The translations under genes and the position numbers were made by a program. A stretch of DNA of 64,000 nucleotides, from NCBI RefSeq assembly GCF_000616095.1, contig NZ_BAMS01000002.1, positions 248,001 through 312,000 on the forward strand, written 5' to 3'. Below, in pieces: positions 19,532-28,554 of the stretch (within the stretch, counting starts at the first letter, position 1; each line of letters opens with the position of its first letter). The notes beneath the pieces were generated by a model, which was given only the letters and a program-made list of their open reading frames with translations, ran no database searches and had not been told where the DNA came from. The stretch is from Sneathiella glossodoripedis JCM 23214 (lineage in GTDB: Bacteria > Pseudomonadota > Alphaproteobacteria > Sneathiellales > Sneathiellaceae).

Positions 19532-20692
19532 CTAAAAAAAGGCACGTTGACTATCAAGTTTACTGTCCAGTTCCTCAATGGCACTGGTATATCCAGGTTC
19601 CAGCTTCCAGTGTGCCAGAACCGTTTTTGCACTATTTTCCTTCAAAGAGTCGTAAAACTCCATGATCTCTTCGATTTCAGCTGGACGCATCATGGTTCGA
19701 CCTTCTCCGGCGGCTCCCCCACCGCGTCTGGTCAACATGAACACAGCGGAAAAACTGTTACGATCAAACCCGAGTGCCTTGCAAAGCACTGCCATCGCTT
19801 CGGCATTTTTATCATGCACAAATCGGCTTAGTGTTTTGGTGTCCAGACCAGACAGAATTGAAAAGCACGCTAGAAAAAGCCTGATTTGTTTGCTGCGTAA
19901 GGTCTGAATGAGGGTTTTCTCGTTCAATTCGTTTTTGGCAGCCATATGGGCCGCCAATCTATCGGCATGTGTTTCTCCAAATTCCGGGATGTCCGGATCT
20001 TCAATGACCTCGGTTGTCGCAAGGGCAATAGTTTGATCCAATACTCTGTCATCTATTTGGAAGTTATTCAGGATGTGGCGTCTAAGCGCGGCTGAAACCC
20101 ACCAGAACATTTTGTGGGCCAGGGCAGGGGGTAAATCATGACGGGAGAGCAGAGGTTCCTGAAAACGATCTACGCGCTTTGACTCTTCCACCAGAAGCGC
20201 TAGTGCTTCCTTGGAAATCTGGGCGTCCTTGTTTCGCACAAGTTCTTCAATGATGTCTTCATCGCCATACTCAATCAACATGTCGCTGATGAGTGGACTG
20301 ATATCATCTCTTTCCGTGATAGCGAGTAAATGTTCCTTGCTGCGGTATTCAATAATTTCCAGAAGGTCGGCTTCCATCAACAAGCGACTCTTGGTAAGGA
20401 ATGGTTTTGCTACCTCAATCTCGTCATTGGCGAGAAGTTTAATTAGCTCAACTGGAGCCTGTTCGCTGTGGGTCAGTTTTTCTGCAAGTGTGATACGTAC
20501 GGAGAGTTCTACATCGCGAATGAGTTTGTTCATGATATCTGAGATATGGGCGCGCTCCTGTTCGCTCAGACGATCTTTCTCTTCTAGAAAAATGTCCCCC
20601 ATATTTTCAAACAGGTTACGACGGGCAGTCGTACTGCCATCACGCGACAGCGCCATTAACCTGTTTAAATCAAAATCACGACTTTTAACCAT
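19532..20692 (-). CDS. DUF2336 family protein (second of two)
   Basis: A 386-residue helical-repeat protein, paralogous to the one at 16650-17768. It shares the order KLLANDEIEVAKPFL, YRSKEHLLAITERDDIS and LPPALAHKMFWWVSAALRR. It contains a short glycine-rich loop (RRGGGAAGEG) near residue 330 that the paralogue lacks. It is the first gene of a minus-strand group followed by the PAS kinase and the other DUF2336. Function unknown. Confidence 0.85.
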   Translation of the reverse strand: MVKSRDFDLNRLMALSRDGSTTARRNLFENMGDIFLEEKDRLSEQERAHISDIMNKLIRDVELSVRITLAEKLTHSEQAPVELIKLLANDEIEVAKPFLTKSRLLMEADLLEIIEYRSKEHLLAITERDDISPLISDMLIEYGDEDIIEELVRNKDAQISKEALALLVEESKRVDRFQEPLLSRHDLPPALAHKMFWWVSAALRRHILNNFQIDDRVLDQTIALATTEVIEDPDIPEFGETHADRLAAHMAAKNELNEKTLIQTLRSKQIRLFLACFSILSGLDTKTLSRFVHDKNAEAMAVLCKALGFDRNSFSAVFMLTRRGGGAAGEGRTMMRPAEIEEIMEFYDSLKENSAKTVLAHWKLEPGYTSAIEELDSKLDSQRAFF

Positions 20693-21161
20693 TAAGTCTA
20701 CCTATTTCAGGGATAAATTCGCCGAAATAAAACTGAAGAAGCGAATCGATCCGAGATACATACACGTGCGAAAAAGACTAAACCCTTGAGGAATCGCAAT
20801 TTTCTCACAGAATCATTTTCGCTGTCTTGATCACAAGAAATCAAGAATAAATACATTTTTAGTAAATTTCTTGAGAACTGTGTGCGTAAATGTCACAGTT
20901 TTTAGCAGGTCTTCTGTTAATTAATAGTTGAGATTAATGCGCTTTTTTACTGAGGAAGGCAGATCATTTAGCACAATTTGTATATTTGTGTTTTTCAGTT
21001 ACTAAATGTAGATATTTTATTTTATGTTATCCTAATAAATTACCCTGTTTGATATTAGTTCCCTCAAAAAGCCTCATTTAAATCGAAAATACAGAGCTTC
21101 CTCCGCTTTGGGGCTTAGGAAAGTAGGATTTTTAAGTGAATTGATTTGCCTGATTTGAAGG
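20693..21161. other. Divergent intergenic region with a palindrome
   Basis: About 470 AT-rich bases between the DUF2336 gene and ldtR. I see no coding frame. A tight palindrome TCTTGATCACAAGA (20825-20838), overlapping a looser CTTGAT/ATCAAG pair, lies about 135 bp upstream of the DUF2336 start and could be an operator. No convincing promoter consensus is readable. Confidence 0.4.
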
Positions 21162-21725
21162 TTGAACCGCAAAGATTTTGCTGGGCTTTACAATTCCTTA
21201 AGGTTGTTTCGTCACATTGGTGCAGGATTTACTCAACTCATTCATAAGGTGGGGAGCCACCCAAAAGGGGAAAAAGTGGTTGAAGATTATCATGAAATGA
21301 CGCGCTTGATCGAGCGTCTGCATCGCCGGTTTCTGGATGTTCTGCGTACAGAGCTGACTTTATTGGAAATAACAGACATCAATGCTGTTCAGGCATTGCT
21401 GTTGGCAAATATTGGCGATGAAGAGATCAACGTTCGAGAGTTGATGTCACGGGGGTATTATCAGGGTTCAAATGCATCCTATAATCTTAAGAAACTTGTT
21501 GAGATGGGGTATCTGATACAGGAAAAATCTGAACGCGACCGAAGGGCAACGATGATACGATTGTCAGAAAAAGGTCTATCCCTGATCAAGCAGCTATCTG
21601 AAGCTGAAGACAAACAGGCTAATATGCTCGCCAATTCAAATCCGGCTCCCGATCTTGAGGTGACACGAAAAGCCTTGCGCCAGATTGAACGTGTCTGGAC
21701 AGATTATATTCAATATGGCGTTTAG
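21162..21725 (+). CDS. ldtR: MarR/LdtR-type winged-helix regulator
   Basis: A transcription factor resembling LdtR of Rhizobiales, which controls an L,D-transpeptidase gene. The diagnostic stretches are RLIERLHRRFLDVLRTEL, INAVQALLLANIGDEEINVRELMSRGYY, QGSNASYNLKKLVEMGYL and ERDRRATMIRLSEKG. The listed start is TTG (21162) and gives 187 residues, longer than usual at the N-terminus. A GTG at 21276 has AAGGGG five bases upstream and gives about 150 residues, closer to family length, so it may be the true start. A strong terminator follows. Confidence 0.85.
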   Translation: MNRKDFAGLYNSLRLFRHIGAGFTQLIHKVGSHPKGEKVVEDYHEMTRLIERLHRRFLDVLRTELTLLEITDINAVQALLLANIGDEEINVRELMSRGYYQGSNASYNLKKLVEMGYLIQEKSERDRRATMIRLSEKGLSLIKQLSEAEDKQANMLANSNPAPDLEVTRKALRQIERVWTDYIQYGV

Positions 21726-21748
21726 CCGGTTTAAATATACTTATAATC

Positions 21749-21778
21749 AAGCCGATCCAAATTGAGATCGGCTTTTTT
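21749..21778 (+). terminator. Rho-independent terminator after ldtR
   Basis: Stem AAGCCGATC / GATCGGCTT followed by a run of T's, 24 bases past the ldtR stop. Confidence 0.92.
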
Positions 21779-21933
21779 GTGATTTTCTCAAATAGCAGGG
21801 GTAGGAATATTTTGCCTCATTTTTGCGATAAAGGCGGAAAGTTTTGCCTACTGGGCAAAAAATACCTGTTTGGAAATACGGTTAAATAAGGATTAATATA
21901 AATAAATTCAATGACTTAATGCGGGTTGATCCG

Positions 21934-21949
21934 TGGCACGTTATTTGCT
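21934..21949 (+). promoter_or_regulatory. Sigma-54 (RpoN) promoter upstream of flaG
   Basis: TGGCACGTTATTTGCT is an exact match to the sigma-54 consensus TGGCAC-N5-TTGC(A/T), with GG and GC correctly ten bases apart. It points toward the FlaG-like gene about 310 bp downstream. Sigma-54 drives middle and late flagellar operons in many alphaproteobacteria, which fits the location at the head of the flagellar region. Confidence 0.8.
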
Positions 21950-22260
21950 AGTTTAGGGACGGGTTAATATACCTCGAGCTACGGCTCGCCCTTAGAATTA
22001 GGACAGTTGAGAGTTGTTTTACGGCGCTGCCGATATACAGCCAATTGATTGCCTCTTATACAAGCGGCGTGCTTTGCCTCATCAGGTTATTTTCCCAAAC
22101 AGTGACGAAGTAATTGTATGTAATGCATTTTGCGTTATTGGTTTGTGCTTCATTTGAGTACCAGCTTGTCCCTCTCTATCTGGGTGCGTAAAATGTTTAC
22201 GGGTTAGTAAGATTTGACGATATATAATTACGTGCTGAGGAAAGTGAGAGGAGTTGCGAT
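21950..22260 (+). other. Long putative 5' leader of flaG
   Basis: About 310 bases between the sigma-54 element and the FlaG start. No open frame with a ribosome binding site is convincing. It could be a long untranslated leader, a small RNA, or hold another promoter. A hairpin-like CTCGAGCTACGGCTCG lies near 21973-21988. Confidence 0.35.
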
Positions 22261-22632
22261 ATGGACGTAGCCCCAATTTTTAAACCAAATGTCGGCTTTG
22301 CCGGCCAGAAGTCAGAAAGCTCAACCGCTTCATCTGACGGACCAAGTGAAGATACTGGTGTATCATTGCAGGTTGCGCAGTTTGAAGAGGAAAGTCAGAT
22401 CGACGATCCTGTGCGCCGGGCCGAGCAGGCGATCGGACCTTTTTTCGAAGATGAAGAAATTCCTGCGGGAAGATTTTCAATCGATCAGGATTCCGATAGT
22501 GGGCGATTTGTTTACCGTCTGATCAATTCAGACACCGGAGAGGTATTAAAGCAGTTTCCTGGAGACTATGTGCTCCGTCGGGTTGCTTATTATCGCGAGC
22601 TGGAAGGCCTCGCTGTCGATAGCCGGGTGTAG
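22261..22632 (+). CDS. flaG: FlaG-like flagellar protein
   Basis: A 123-residue protein with a disordered acidic N-terminus. The C-terminal FlaG core SGRFVYRLINSDTGEVLKQFPGDYVLRR matches the family pattern (v.v.D..TGEVIRQIPPE). FlaG proteins influence filament length. A GAGAGGAG ribosome binding site precedes the ATG. It converges on flgN across a hairpin and lies downstream of a sigma-54 promoter. Confidence 0.75.
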   Translation: MDVAPIFKPNVGFAGQKSESSTASSDGPSEDTGVSLQVAQFEEESQIDDPVRRAEQAIGPFFEDEEIPAGRFSIDQDSDSGRFVYRLINSDTGEVLKQFPGDYVLRRVAYYRELEGLAVDSRV

Positions 22633-22704
22633 AACAGAAAGTAATCTGCTTTCTGTTCATGGCCCGGGTTTTGTCGGCTGCATGCATGTCTTCTCGATTT
22701 TTTA

Positions 22705-22737
22705 CGGTTTTTAACGTTAAATTTTATTAAAAAACCG
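22705..22737. terminator. Bidirectional hairpin between flaG and flgN
   Basis: CGGTTTTTAA pairs with TTAAAAAACCG (one bulge), between two convergent genes. The A/T-rich stem makes it serviceable in both directions, but the GC part is only three pairs. Confidence 0.5.
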
Positions 22738-22746
22738 AACAATTTT

Positions 22747-23225
22747 TCATACAACTTCATTAAAAGAAATTGATCCATTATGGACACGAGTGCTTCTTGT
22801 CTGTTGCGTGGATTGCAAGGCTGCTGATGCGTTATATGTATTGGGAGGACCTTTCTTTTTGGCCACTTCATCAGCTACTGCTTTTACAATACCTTCGGTA
22901 ACGGTTTTCACTGTTGAGAGTTGCCGAAAGTGAGCGTCCAATGTTTCGTAAAATTGCTGGCTTGTCTCTCTCAAGGCATCAATTTCCTGTTTTGGAAACT
23001 GTTTATAGTGGTTAGGGTTTTCCTTTAGTAGGGACATCTGCTGGTTATAGATTGCGACAAGTCGCGTTTTCTCTGCCTGATTTTCAGAAAGAGATTGTGG
23101 CTTTTGAGCGCCAGAAGTTCATTTTCGAACTCAAGTATCTGACTCAGTCTTGAAATTTTTTCTGACAGTTCACGTGGAGAGAGTAGTACAGGTTTGCGTT
23201 GCTGTTGTGGTGTTGTCTGTGTCAT
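22747..23225 (-). CDS. flgN: FlgN-like flagellar export chaperone (single frameshift)
   Basis: Small helical protein, third in the flgI-flgJ-flgN run, the usual place for the FlgK/FlgL chaperone FlgN. The first segment opens MTQTTPQQQRKPVLLS and continues RLSQILEFENELLALKS. Then a neighbouring frame gives QSLSENQAEKTRLVAIYNQQM, LLKENP and a C-terminal helix. One missing base near 23097-23103 reconciles the two; joined length is about 159 residues. The ENxLL helix and helix-rich C-terminus fit FlgN, but similarity in this family is weak, so the name rests partly on context. Confidence 0.65.
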
Positions 23226-23229
23226 GGGT

Positions 23230-23535
23230 TTATATCTCCTGAAGCGCCAGAATTTCGCGGTAGACCATATCTGCAATCCCAATCCCACCCTGGCGGCTCA
23301 TGGATTTTGCATATTCGTCATGCAGCATGGAGCGAAAGATTTTTTCGGATTCCCCGCCGCCGAATGTTGTATCGGTCTGCAATCCGCTGGTCATATTGTT
23401 GAGCATTTGGCTCAGAAAAAAGGCTTCAAACTCTTCGGCTGTCTGGCGCGCCTTCTGGTCAACTGGTTTGCCGTGCTTGGCTGAACTGGTTTGAAGGGCT
23501 TGAATTTGCTGGTTTTGATGAATTAAGTCACTCAT
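23230..23535 (-). CDS. flgJ: Rod-binding protein FlgJ (short form)
   Basis: A 101-residue protein equivalent to the N-terminal rod-binding domain of FlgJ, as in most alphaproteobacteria where the muramidase domain is absent. Motifs: [16 protein letters not shown], then [33 protein letters not shown]. It starts at the base where flgI ends and is followed by flgN. It probably caps or scaffolds the growing periplasmic rod. Confidence 0.92.
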   Translation of the reverse strand: MSDLIHQNQQIQALQTSSAKHGKPVDQKARQTAEEFEAFFLSQMLNNMTSGLQTDTTFGGGESEKIFRSMLHDEYAKSMSRQGGIGIADMVYREILALQEI

Positions 23536-24703
23536 TACATCAACTCGATTTCTGCTTGCAGGGCTCCAGCTGCTTTAATGGCCTGGAGAATGGAAATCAT
23601 ATCGCGTGGCCCGATACCCAGAGCGTTCAAGCCATCTACAAGGTCTTGCAACCTAACCCCTGAATCGAGGACCGTGAGCTTCCGATCTGCATCTTCAGTT
23701 ACCTCTACATTGGTTCTTGGGACCACAACTGTTTCGCCGTTTTCCGCAAAAGGAGAGGGTTGAGAGACCTGAGGTGTTTCAGTTATCCGGACGGTCAAGT
23801 TGCCTTGGGCGATTGCGACCGTATCGACCTTAACGTCTTTGCCGATGACAATAATTCCGGATTGTTCATCAATAACGACCCTTGCCATCTGGTCCGGCTC
23901 TACCATCAACTGTTCGATATCAGTTAGCAAAGAGACCATGTCTTCGCGTTTGCTGCCTTCCAGATTAAGAACAACAGTCGAAGGATCTGTCGATTTTGCG
24001 ATGTCGGTGCCGATATATTTGTTAATTACCTGCTCAACGCGACGAGATGTTGTAAAATCGGGGTTGCGCAGGGAAATACGCAAGGTTGTTAGAGAAGCAA
24101 GGTCGAAACCCAATTCCCGTTCTACAATTGCGCCATTGGCTATTCGGCCGGCCGTGGGCACGCCTTTGGTTACGGTTTCGGCTTCGCCGCCCGCGGAAAA
24201 TCCGGCGACATTTACGGAACCTTGCGCCACAGCGTATACCTCACCATCTGCAGCCAGAAGGGGAGTTACCACCAACGTTCCACCGAGAAGACTTTCCGCA
24301 TCGCCAATGGACGAGATCGCAACGTCAATCCTTGTGCCTTGTCTGGCAAATGCGGGCAGGGTTGCCGTAACAACAACGGCTGCAACGTTATCTGTTTTTG
24401 TCTCAGCATCGCGGGTGTTGACGCCAAGCCGCTCCAGCATTGCCGTCAAGCTCTGCTCGGTAAAGGGGGAGCTGGTGAGCTATCGCCAGTGCCGTTGAGA
24501 CCGACAACAAGTCCGTATCCCACAAGAATATTTTCGCGAACACCTTCGAAATCCGCAATATCTTTTACACGTGAGGCAGCGTTTGCATTTGGCATATTCA
24601 GGGACAGGATAATGAGTGATACCAGTATCCGCCCAAAAACCGTGGTCGGCGATTTGATCTCGCCCAGAAATGTTTGAATTTTATCAAATAGATCAATTTT
24701 CAT
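23535..24703 (-). CDS. flgI: Flagellar P-ring protein FlgI (single frameshift)
   Basis: Periplasmic P-ring subunit around the rod. The N-terminal piece has a signal sequence ([17 protein letters not shown]) and [33 protein letters not shown]. The neighbouring frame continues [44 protein letters not shown], and the C-terminal [36 protein letters not shown] single missing base in a G/C-rich spot near 24465-24475 joins them to 389 residues, normal for FlgI. A sigma-54-like promoter lies about 50 bp upstream. Confidence 0.93.
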
Positions 24704-24754
24704 CGCTAACAGGCTCTTCTTTAAAGAGGTGTGTTTTACATTTGCAACTCACAA

Positions 24755-24770
24755 TGCGAATATCGTGCCA
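24755..24770 (-). promoter_or_regulatory. Sigma-54-like promoter upstream of flgI
   Basis: On the minus strand TGGCACGATATTCGCA matches TGGCAC-N5-TTGC with one mismatch. The invariant GG and GC keep the required spacing. It lies about 52 bp upstream of the flgI start. Confidence 0.65.
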
Positions 24771-24952
24771 ATTGTTTTTCGTTATAAGTGGCTGAAAAAT
24801 AACGATAAATAAAATCGGCGGGGCGCGGTTGTTCAAGGCATGGGCAGCTATTTCCGTTTGACCCGGCAATTTTATCCCCTTGATATTTTGTGTAAAAAGA
24901 CCAAGAGTAAGTACAGACAGGTAAAGCAGATAAATTACAAACGGTTAGATTA

Positions 24953-25375
24953 ATGAGCATGAGAGTTTCAGGTCCAGGTAACGTGAACTCCACCCGCAAG
25001 GCAAAGGGAGGGAAATCTGCGTCCAAAACCGGTGAGAAATTCTCGGTCCCGGGTGAAACAAATGAAGTGGCGACCAGCAGTAATGTATCCTCATCGGCAC
25101 CTATTGCTTCAATAGATGCAATTGTTGCTCTTCAAGGTGTAGAAGATTCTGTTACGAGTAACAAAAAGGCTGTCAGTCGCGGTCAAGACCTGTTAGAGCG
25201 TCTGGAAGAAATTCGCCATGGATTGTTAATCGGAGCGATTCCCGTTGAGCGGTTGAAGCAATTGCAAGCGACACTTTCCAAAATGGATGTTAAGGCCGAA
25301 GATCCGAAACTTGCCGAGATTCTAGGCGATATAGAGCTGCGCGCTGCTGTAGAATTAGCCAAGCTCGGCTATTAA
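24953..25375 (+). CDS. fliX: Flagellar assembly regulator FliX
   Basis: A 140-residue alphaproteobacterial protein linking basal-body assembly to FlbD-dependent transcription. It begins MRVSGPGNVNSTRKAKG, has a low-complexity Ser-rich stretch, and ends with the FliX core (SRGQDLLERLEEIRHGLLIGAIPVERL ... LAEILGDIELRAAVELAKLG). It diverges from flgI across about 250 bp. The usual pairing of FliX with sigma-54-driven P-ring genes fits the promoters found here. Confidence 0.92.
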   Translation: MSMRVSGPGNVNSTRKAKGGKSASKTGEKFSVPGETNEVATSSNVSSSAPIASIDAIVALQGVEDSVTSNKKAVSRGQDLLERLEEIRHGLLIGAIPVERLKQLQATLSKMDVKAEDPKLAEILGDIELRAAVELAKLGY

Positions 25376-25511
25376 CGGTGATTTTGCGAAAACCGTCATA
25401 TTTTTTTTCCTATTTTTAGATTATAATTTCCGTTCATTACATTAGATGTGCTAAACACGCATTTCTATAAATTAGACCACTGGATATTAATGCGCTATTT
25501 GGAGTTGCGTA

Positions 25512-25928
25512 ATGAACGTTCATTTATCTGATGATTATAGGCCTTCCGAGGACGAGCCTTTTATGAACGCACGTCAGCAGGAATACTTCAGAAACAAGCT
25601 CCTGAAGTGGAGAGCTGAAATTCTCGCAGATGCTAGCCAAACGATCCTCAATCTTCAGGAAGAAACCGTTAAGGAACCTGATATTGCTGATCGTGCATCA
25701 ACGGAATCAGAGCGGGCACTTGAACTTAGGACGCGAGACCGTCAGCGCAAGCTGATTGGCAAGATTGATGCGGCCCTGAGGCGGATTGACGAGGGAGAAT
25801 ATGGCTACTGTGATGAAACAGGTGAGCCAATTTCACTTCGACGATTGGAAGCCCGACCTGTTGCAACGCTTAGCCTGGAAGCGCAGGAACGACACGAACG
25901 TCGCGAAAAAGTCTATAGAGACGACTAA
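25512..25928 (+). CDS. dksA: RNA polymerase-binding transcription factor DksA
   Basis: A 138-residue DksA/TraR protein that binds the RNAP secondary channel and works with ppGpp. It has the N-terminal coiled-coil region (ARQQEYFRNKLLKWRAEIL, and RDRQRKLIGKIDAALRRIDEGEYG) and the C4-like end, but only one of four zinc cysteines remains (YCDETGEPISLRRLEARPVATLSLEAQERHERR). Loss of the other three is normal for many alphaproteobacterial DksA. It ends at a strong bidirectional terminator. Confidence 0.95.
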   Translation: MNVHLSDDYRPSEDEPFMNARQQEYFRNKLLKWRAEILADASQTILNLQEETVKEPDIADRASTESERALELRTRDRQRKLIGKIDAALRRIDEGEYGYCDETGEPISLRRLEARPVATLSLEAQERHERREKVYRDD

Positions 25929-25931
25929 GTA

Positions 25932-25963
25932 AAAAAGCCGGCAATAATTTGCCGGCTTTGTTG
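25932..25963. terminator. Bidirectional terminator between dksA and flgH
   Basis: A ten-base perfect stem AAGCCGGCAA / TTGCCGGCTT with a four-base loop, T-rich after it on both strands. It lies between the convergent stops of dksA and flgH. Confidence 0.93.
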
Positions 25964-25980
25964 TTCCTGGGGGGCAGGGC

Positions 25981-26741
25981 TTAGAACGGGAAGATGATGT
26001 CAAACAATTGTTGACCGTAGCGTGCCTGCTGGACATCAGTCAGGTGACCACGGCCGCCGTAAGCGACACGTGCTTCAGCAATTTTGGAGCTGGCAATTGT
26101 ATTGGCGGAGGAAATGTCTTCTGGGCGAATGACACCGGTTACATAAAGATCCCGGCTTTCAAAGTTCACGCGAACTTCCTGACGACCTGAAATAACCATG
26201 TTCCCGTTAGGCAGAACCTGGGTCACAATGGCGGCAATCTCCATTTCAATGGTTTCATTGCGGGTAACGGCGCCTGAACCATCTACGCTGTGGGTACTTC
26301 CAAGGTCAGCTGCGGCCGCAGGATCAACAGCCTCTGGCAGAATTTTGGCCAGCTGGGATTCAAGCCTAGTAGATTGGTGATAGCTGCTTCTTCAGAGGAA
26401 GTGCGGGAGGTACTTGTTGAATTATTGAGAGTTGCCTTGTCCTCAATCTTGACAACAACCGTCAGAATATCACCGATCCGATTTGCCCGCTGGTCTTTAA
26501 AGAAGGCTCTTGATCCAGGACGCCATAAGGAACTCGCCTGATGAATAACCGGCTCAGGGCGTGGCATTGGTAGGGAAACGGGCTGATAGTCCTTGCTAGT
26601 AACAGGGTTTTCAATCCGTGTGAGAGGGGGCTCTTCACCGATAGAGGCTATCCGGCTGTAAGCATTACATCCTGCCAAGCTGGCGCCCAGACCAAAAAGG
26701 AGAGCAAATTTTGAGAATTTTTTGAGTGTCAGGTGGGTCAT
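25981..26741 (-). CDS. flgH: Flagellar L-ring protein FlgH (single frameshift)
   Basis: Outer-membrane lipoprotein forming the L-ring. A lipobox is visible (GASLAGCNAYSRI). The FlgH core SSLWRPGSRAFFKDQRANRIGDILTVVVKI leads to LLGL, where the frame breaks. The other frame carries ESQLAKILPEAVDP, NETIEMEIAAIVTQVLPNGNMVISGRQE, and the C-terminal VSSAKIAEARVAYGGRG-like SSKIAEARVAYGGRGHLTD. One missing base near 26358-26362 explains it; joined length is about 253 residues. Last gene of flgF-flgG-flgA-flgH. Confidence 0.93.
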
Positions 26742-26762
26742 CTTCTAATCTCCACTTTTGGG

Positions 26763-27728
26763 TTACTGGATCGCAGCTAGGCGCTGCTGGGCTGTAATAA
26801 TGCGAACCTCTTGCGGGCTTACAATTTGTGCCTGTACAGGTTTGCGGCTGTTTATGTTTTCCACCCTGATGATGTCACCGGTAGAGCCACTTTCAAGTGC
26901 TCTTCCAGTGATTGACAAGGCAATGCCCCCATTTTTAAGTGTTACTGCAACCAGCTTTCCTTTGGCGACTGTCACCGGATCACCCAGATTGTTAAGGGCA
27001 ATCGTTCCACCGGTGCGGACAGCCCGTTTGGGGCTACGGCCCAGCACATCTTCCATATGAACCGCAACGTTACGGCTGACGCGGTTCGCACGGACCAATT
27101 TGTAATCCATGTTGGTTTCAGAAATGACTTCTCCTGCAGGGATGAGGCGGGAGGCGACCGGCACCAATATCTGTTTGTAGATTTTTCCGCTGACTTTATA
27201 TCTGCGAGGATTGTCGGAAGTCGCCGGGGCAACGAGAATTGCGCTGAAAGCCTCTTTAGCCAGATTGTAGGAAATATTTTCCACCATGGCGATCGGATCC
27301 TCATCTGTTCCAACCAGAATGGCAGGTGTGCGCTGGCTTAATTGCATTTCAAATTCTGAGCCTCCCAGTTCGGTTTCGAGGGCAATCATCAACTCTTCGC
27401 GAATTTGTTGTTCTGGAATGCGAGTTCCTTCGCGCAATACGGAGATTTGCCTGATTGCCTGTTTGGGAGTCCAGCTCAGGCCATGCTTCTTGGCGACAAA
27501 CGCAAGAGAGGAGGCGTTGAAGACAATTCGCTTGCCCGGAGCTGGTGATGAGGCGATGACGTAATCAGATTTATGTGCGGCTCCATGAAACACATCACCA
27601 AATGTAATGCTTTCCCCCTCAACAGAAATGTTGTGTTTCAGCGTTACTTCAGCTGCTTGCAGCAGAGAGACACCTTGTAAAGTTAGCAAAGCGGGAAGAA
27701 TATATTTGATCAATTGTTTCATGAGCAT
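26763..27728 (-). CDS. flgA: Flagellar P-ring assembly chaperone FlgA
   Basis: Periplasmic chaperone for P-ring formation. The 321 residues open with a signal sequence (YILPALLTLQGVSLLQA) and end with the SAF-like domain: ASRLIPAGEVISETNMDYKLV, LGRSPKRAVRTGGTIALNNL, VAVTLKNGGIALSITGRALESGSTGD, and IVSPQEVRII. Long alphaproteobacterial form with an extra N-terminal region. It lies between flgG and flgH, 27 bp downstream of flgG. Confidence 0.93.
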   Translation of the reverse strand: MLMKQLIKYILPALLTLQGVSLLQAAEVTLKHNISVEGESITFGDVFHGAAHKSDYVIASSPAPGKRIVFNASSLAFVAKKHGLSWTPKQAIRQISVLREGTRIPEQQIREELMIALETELGGSEFEMQLSQRTPAILVGTDEDPIAMVENISYNLAKEAFSAILVAPATSDNPRRYKVSGKIYKQILVPVASRLIPAGEVISETNMDYKLVRANRVSRNVAVHMEDVLGRSPKRAVRTGGTIALNNLGDPVTVAKGKLVAVTLKNGGIALSITGRALESGSTGDIIRVENINSRKPVQAQIVSPQEVRIITAQQRLAAIQ

Positions 27729-27754
27729 TTCCTCTATCTTAAGAGTATCAGGCT

Positions 27755-28540
27755 TTATCTAAGCTGATTGGTGACAGACATCATTTCATCGGCTGTCGTA
27801 ATAACTTTTGAATTCATTTCATAAGCGCGCTGTGCACTGATAAGCGCTGTGATTTCGCCAACTGCATTCACATTGGAGCTTTCAAGGTAACCTTGTCGTA
27901 CTGTGCCAAAACCGGTTGAGCCGGGGACCCCCACACTTGGAGCACCGGATGCGGTACTTTCCTTGTACAGATTGTCACCCATTGGCTGTAGACCCGCTTC
28001 ATTGAAAAAGATCGCAAGATCAATCTGACCCACAGTTTGCAGATTTACCTGTCCGTCAAGTTTGACCTGAACTTCTCCGCTTGGGTTGATTGTGACGCTT
28101 AAAGCATCCTGCGGAACAGTGATGGAGGGAAGAACCGTATAACCATCCTGTGTTACGATTTCACCCGTAGCACTAACCTGAAATGATCCAGCGCGGGTAT
28201 ATGCTTCATCACCACTTGGTAGCAGGACCCGAAAATAACCATCACCCTGAATAGCAAGGTCATATGTATTTTCAGTGGCTTCCATCCCACCTTGATCGGT
28301 GATCCGATAAACTGATGCGGTTTTCACACCCACACCGATCTGAATACCAGATGGGACAACTGTTCCTGCATCAGAGGAGGATGCGCCTGCGCGGCGAAGA
28401 TCCTGATACAGAAGGTCCTGAAATTCTGCTCGCTGGCGTTTAAAACCTGTTGTGGTCATGTTGGCAATGTTATTTGAAATCACATCAACGTTCAGTTGTT
28501 GTGCCAACATTCCAGTAGCTGCTGTTCCGAGTGCACGCAT
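27755..28540 (-). CDS. flgG: Flagellar distal rod protein FlgG
   Basis: A 261-residue axial protein forming the distal rod. Hallmarks are MRALGTAATGMLAQQLNVDVISNNIANMTTTGFKRQRAEFQDLLYQ at the N-terminus (ANM/TTGFK motif) and LESSNVNAVGEITALISAQRAYEMNSK at the C-terminus. The operon continues from flgF 14 bp upstream into flgA. Confidence 0.97.
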   Translation of the reverse strand: MRALGTAATGMLAQQLNVDVISNNIANMTTTGFKRQRAEFQDLLYQDLRRAGASSSDAGTVVPSGIQIGVGVKTASVYRITDQGGMEATENTYDLAIQGDGYFRVLLPSGDEAYTRAGSFQVSATGEIVTQDGYTVLPSITVPQDALSVTINPSGEVQVKLDGQVNLQTVGQIDLAIFFNEAGLQPMGDNLYKESTASGAPSVGVPGSTGFGTVRQGYLESSNVNAVGEITALISAQRAYEMNSKVITTADEMMSVTNQLR

Positions 28541-28554
28541 TACTAATTCCTCTC

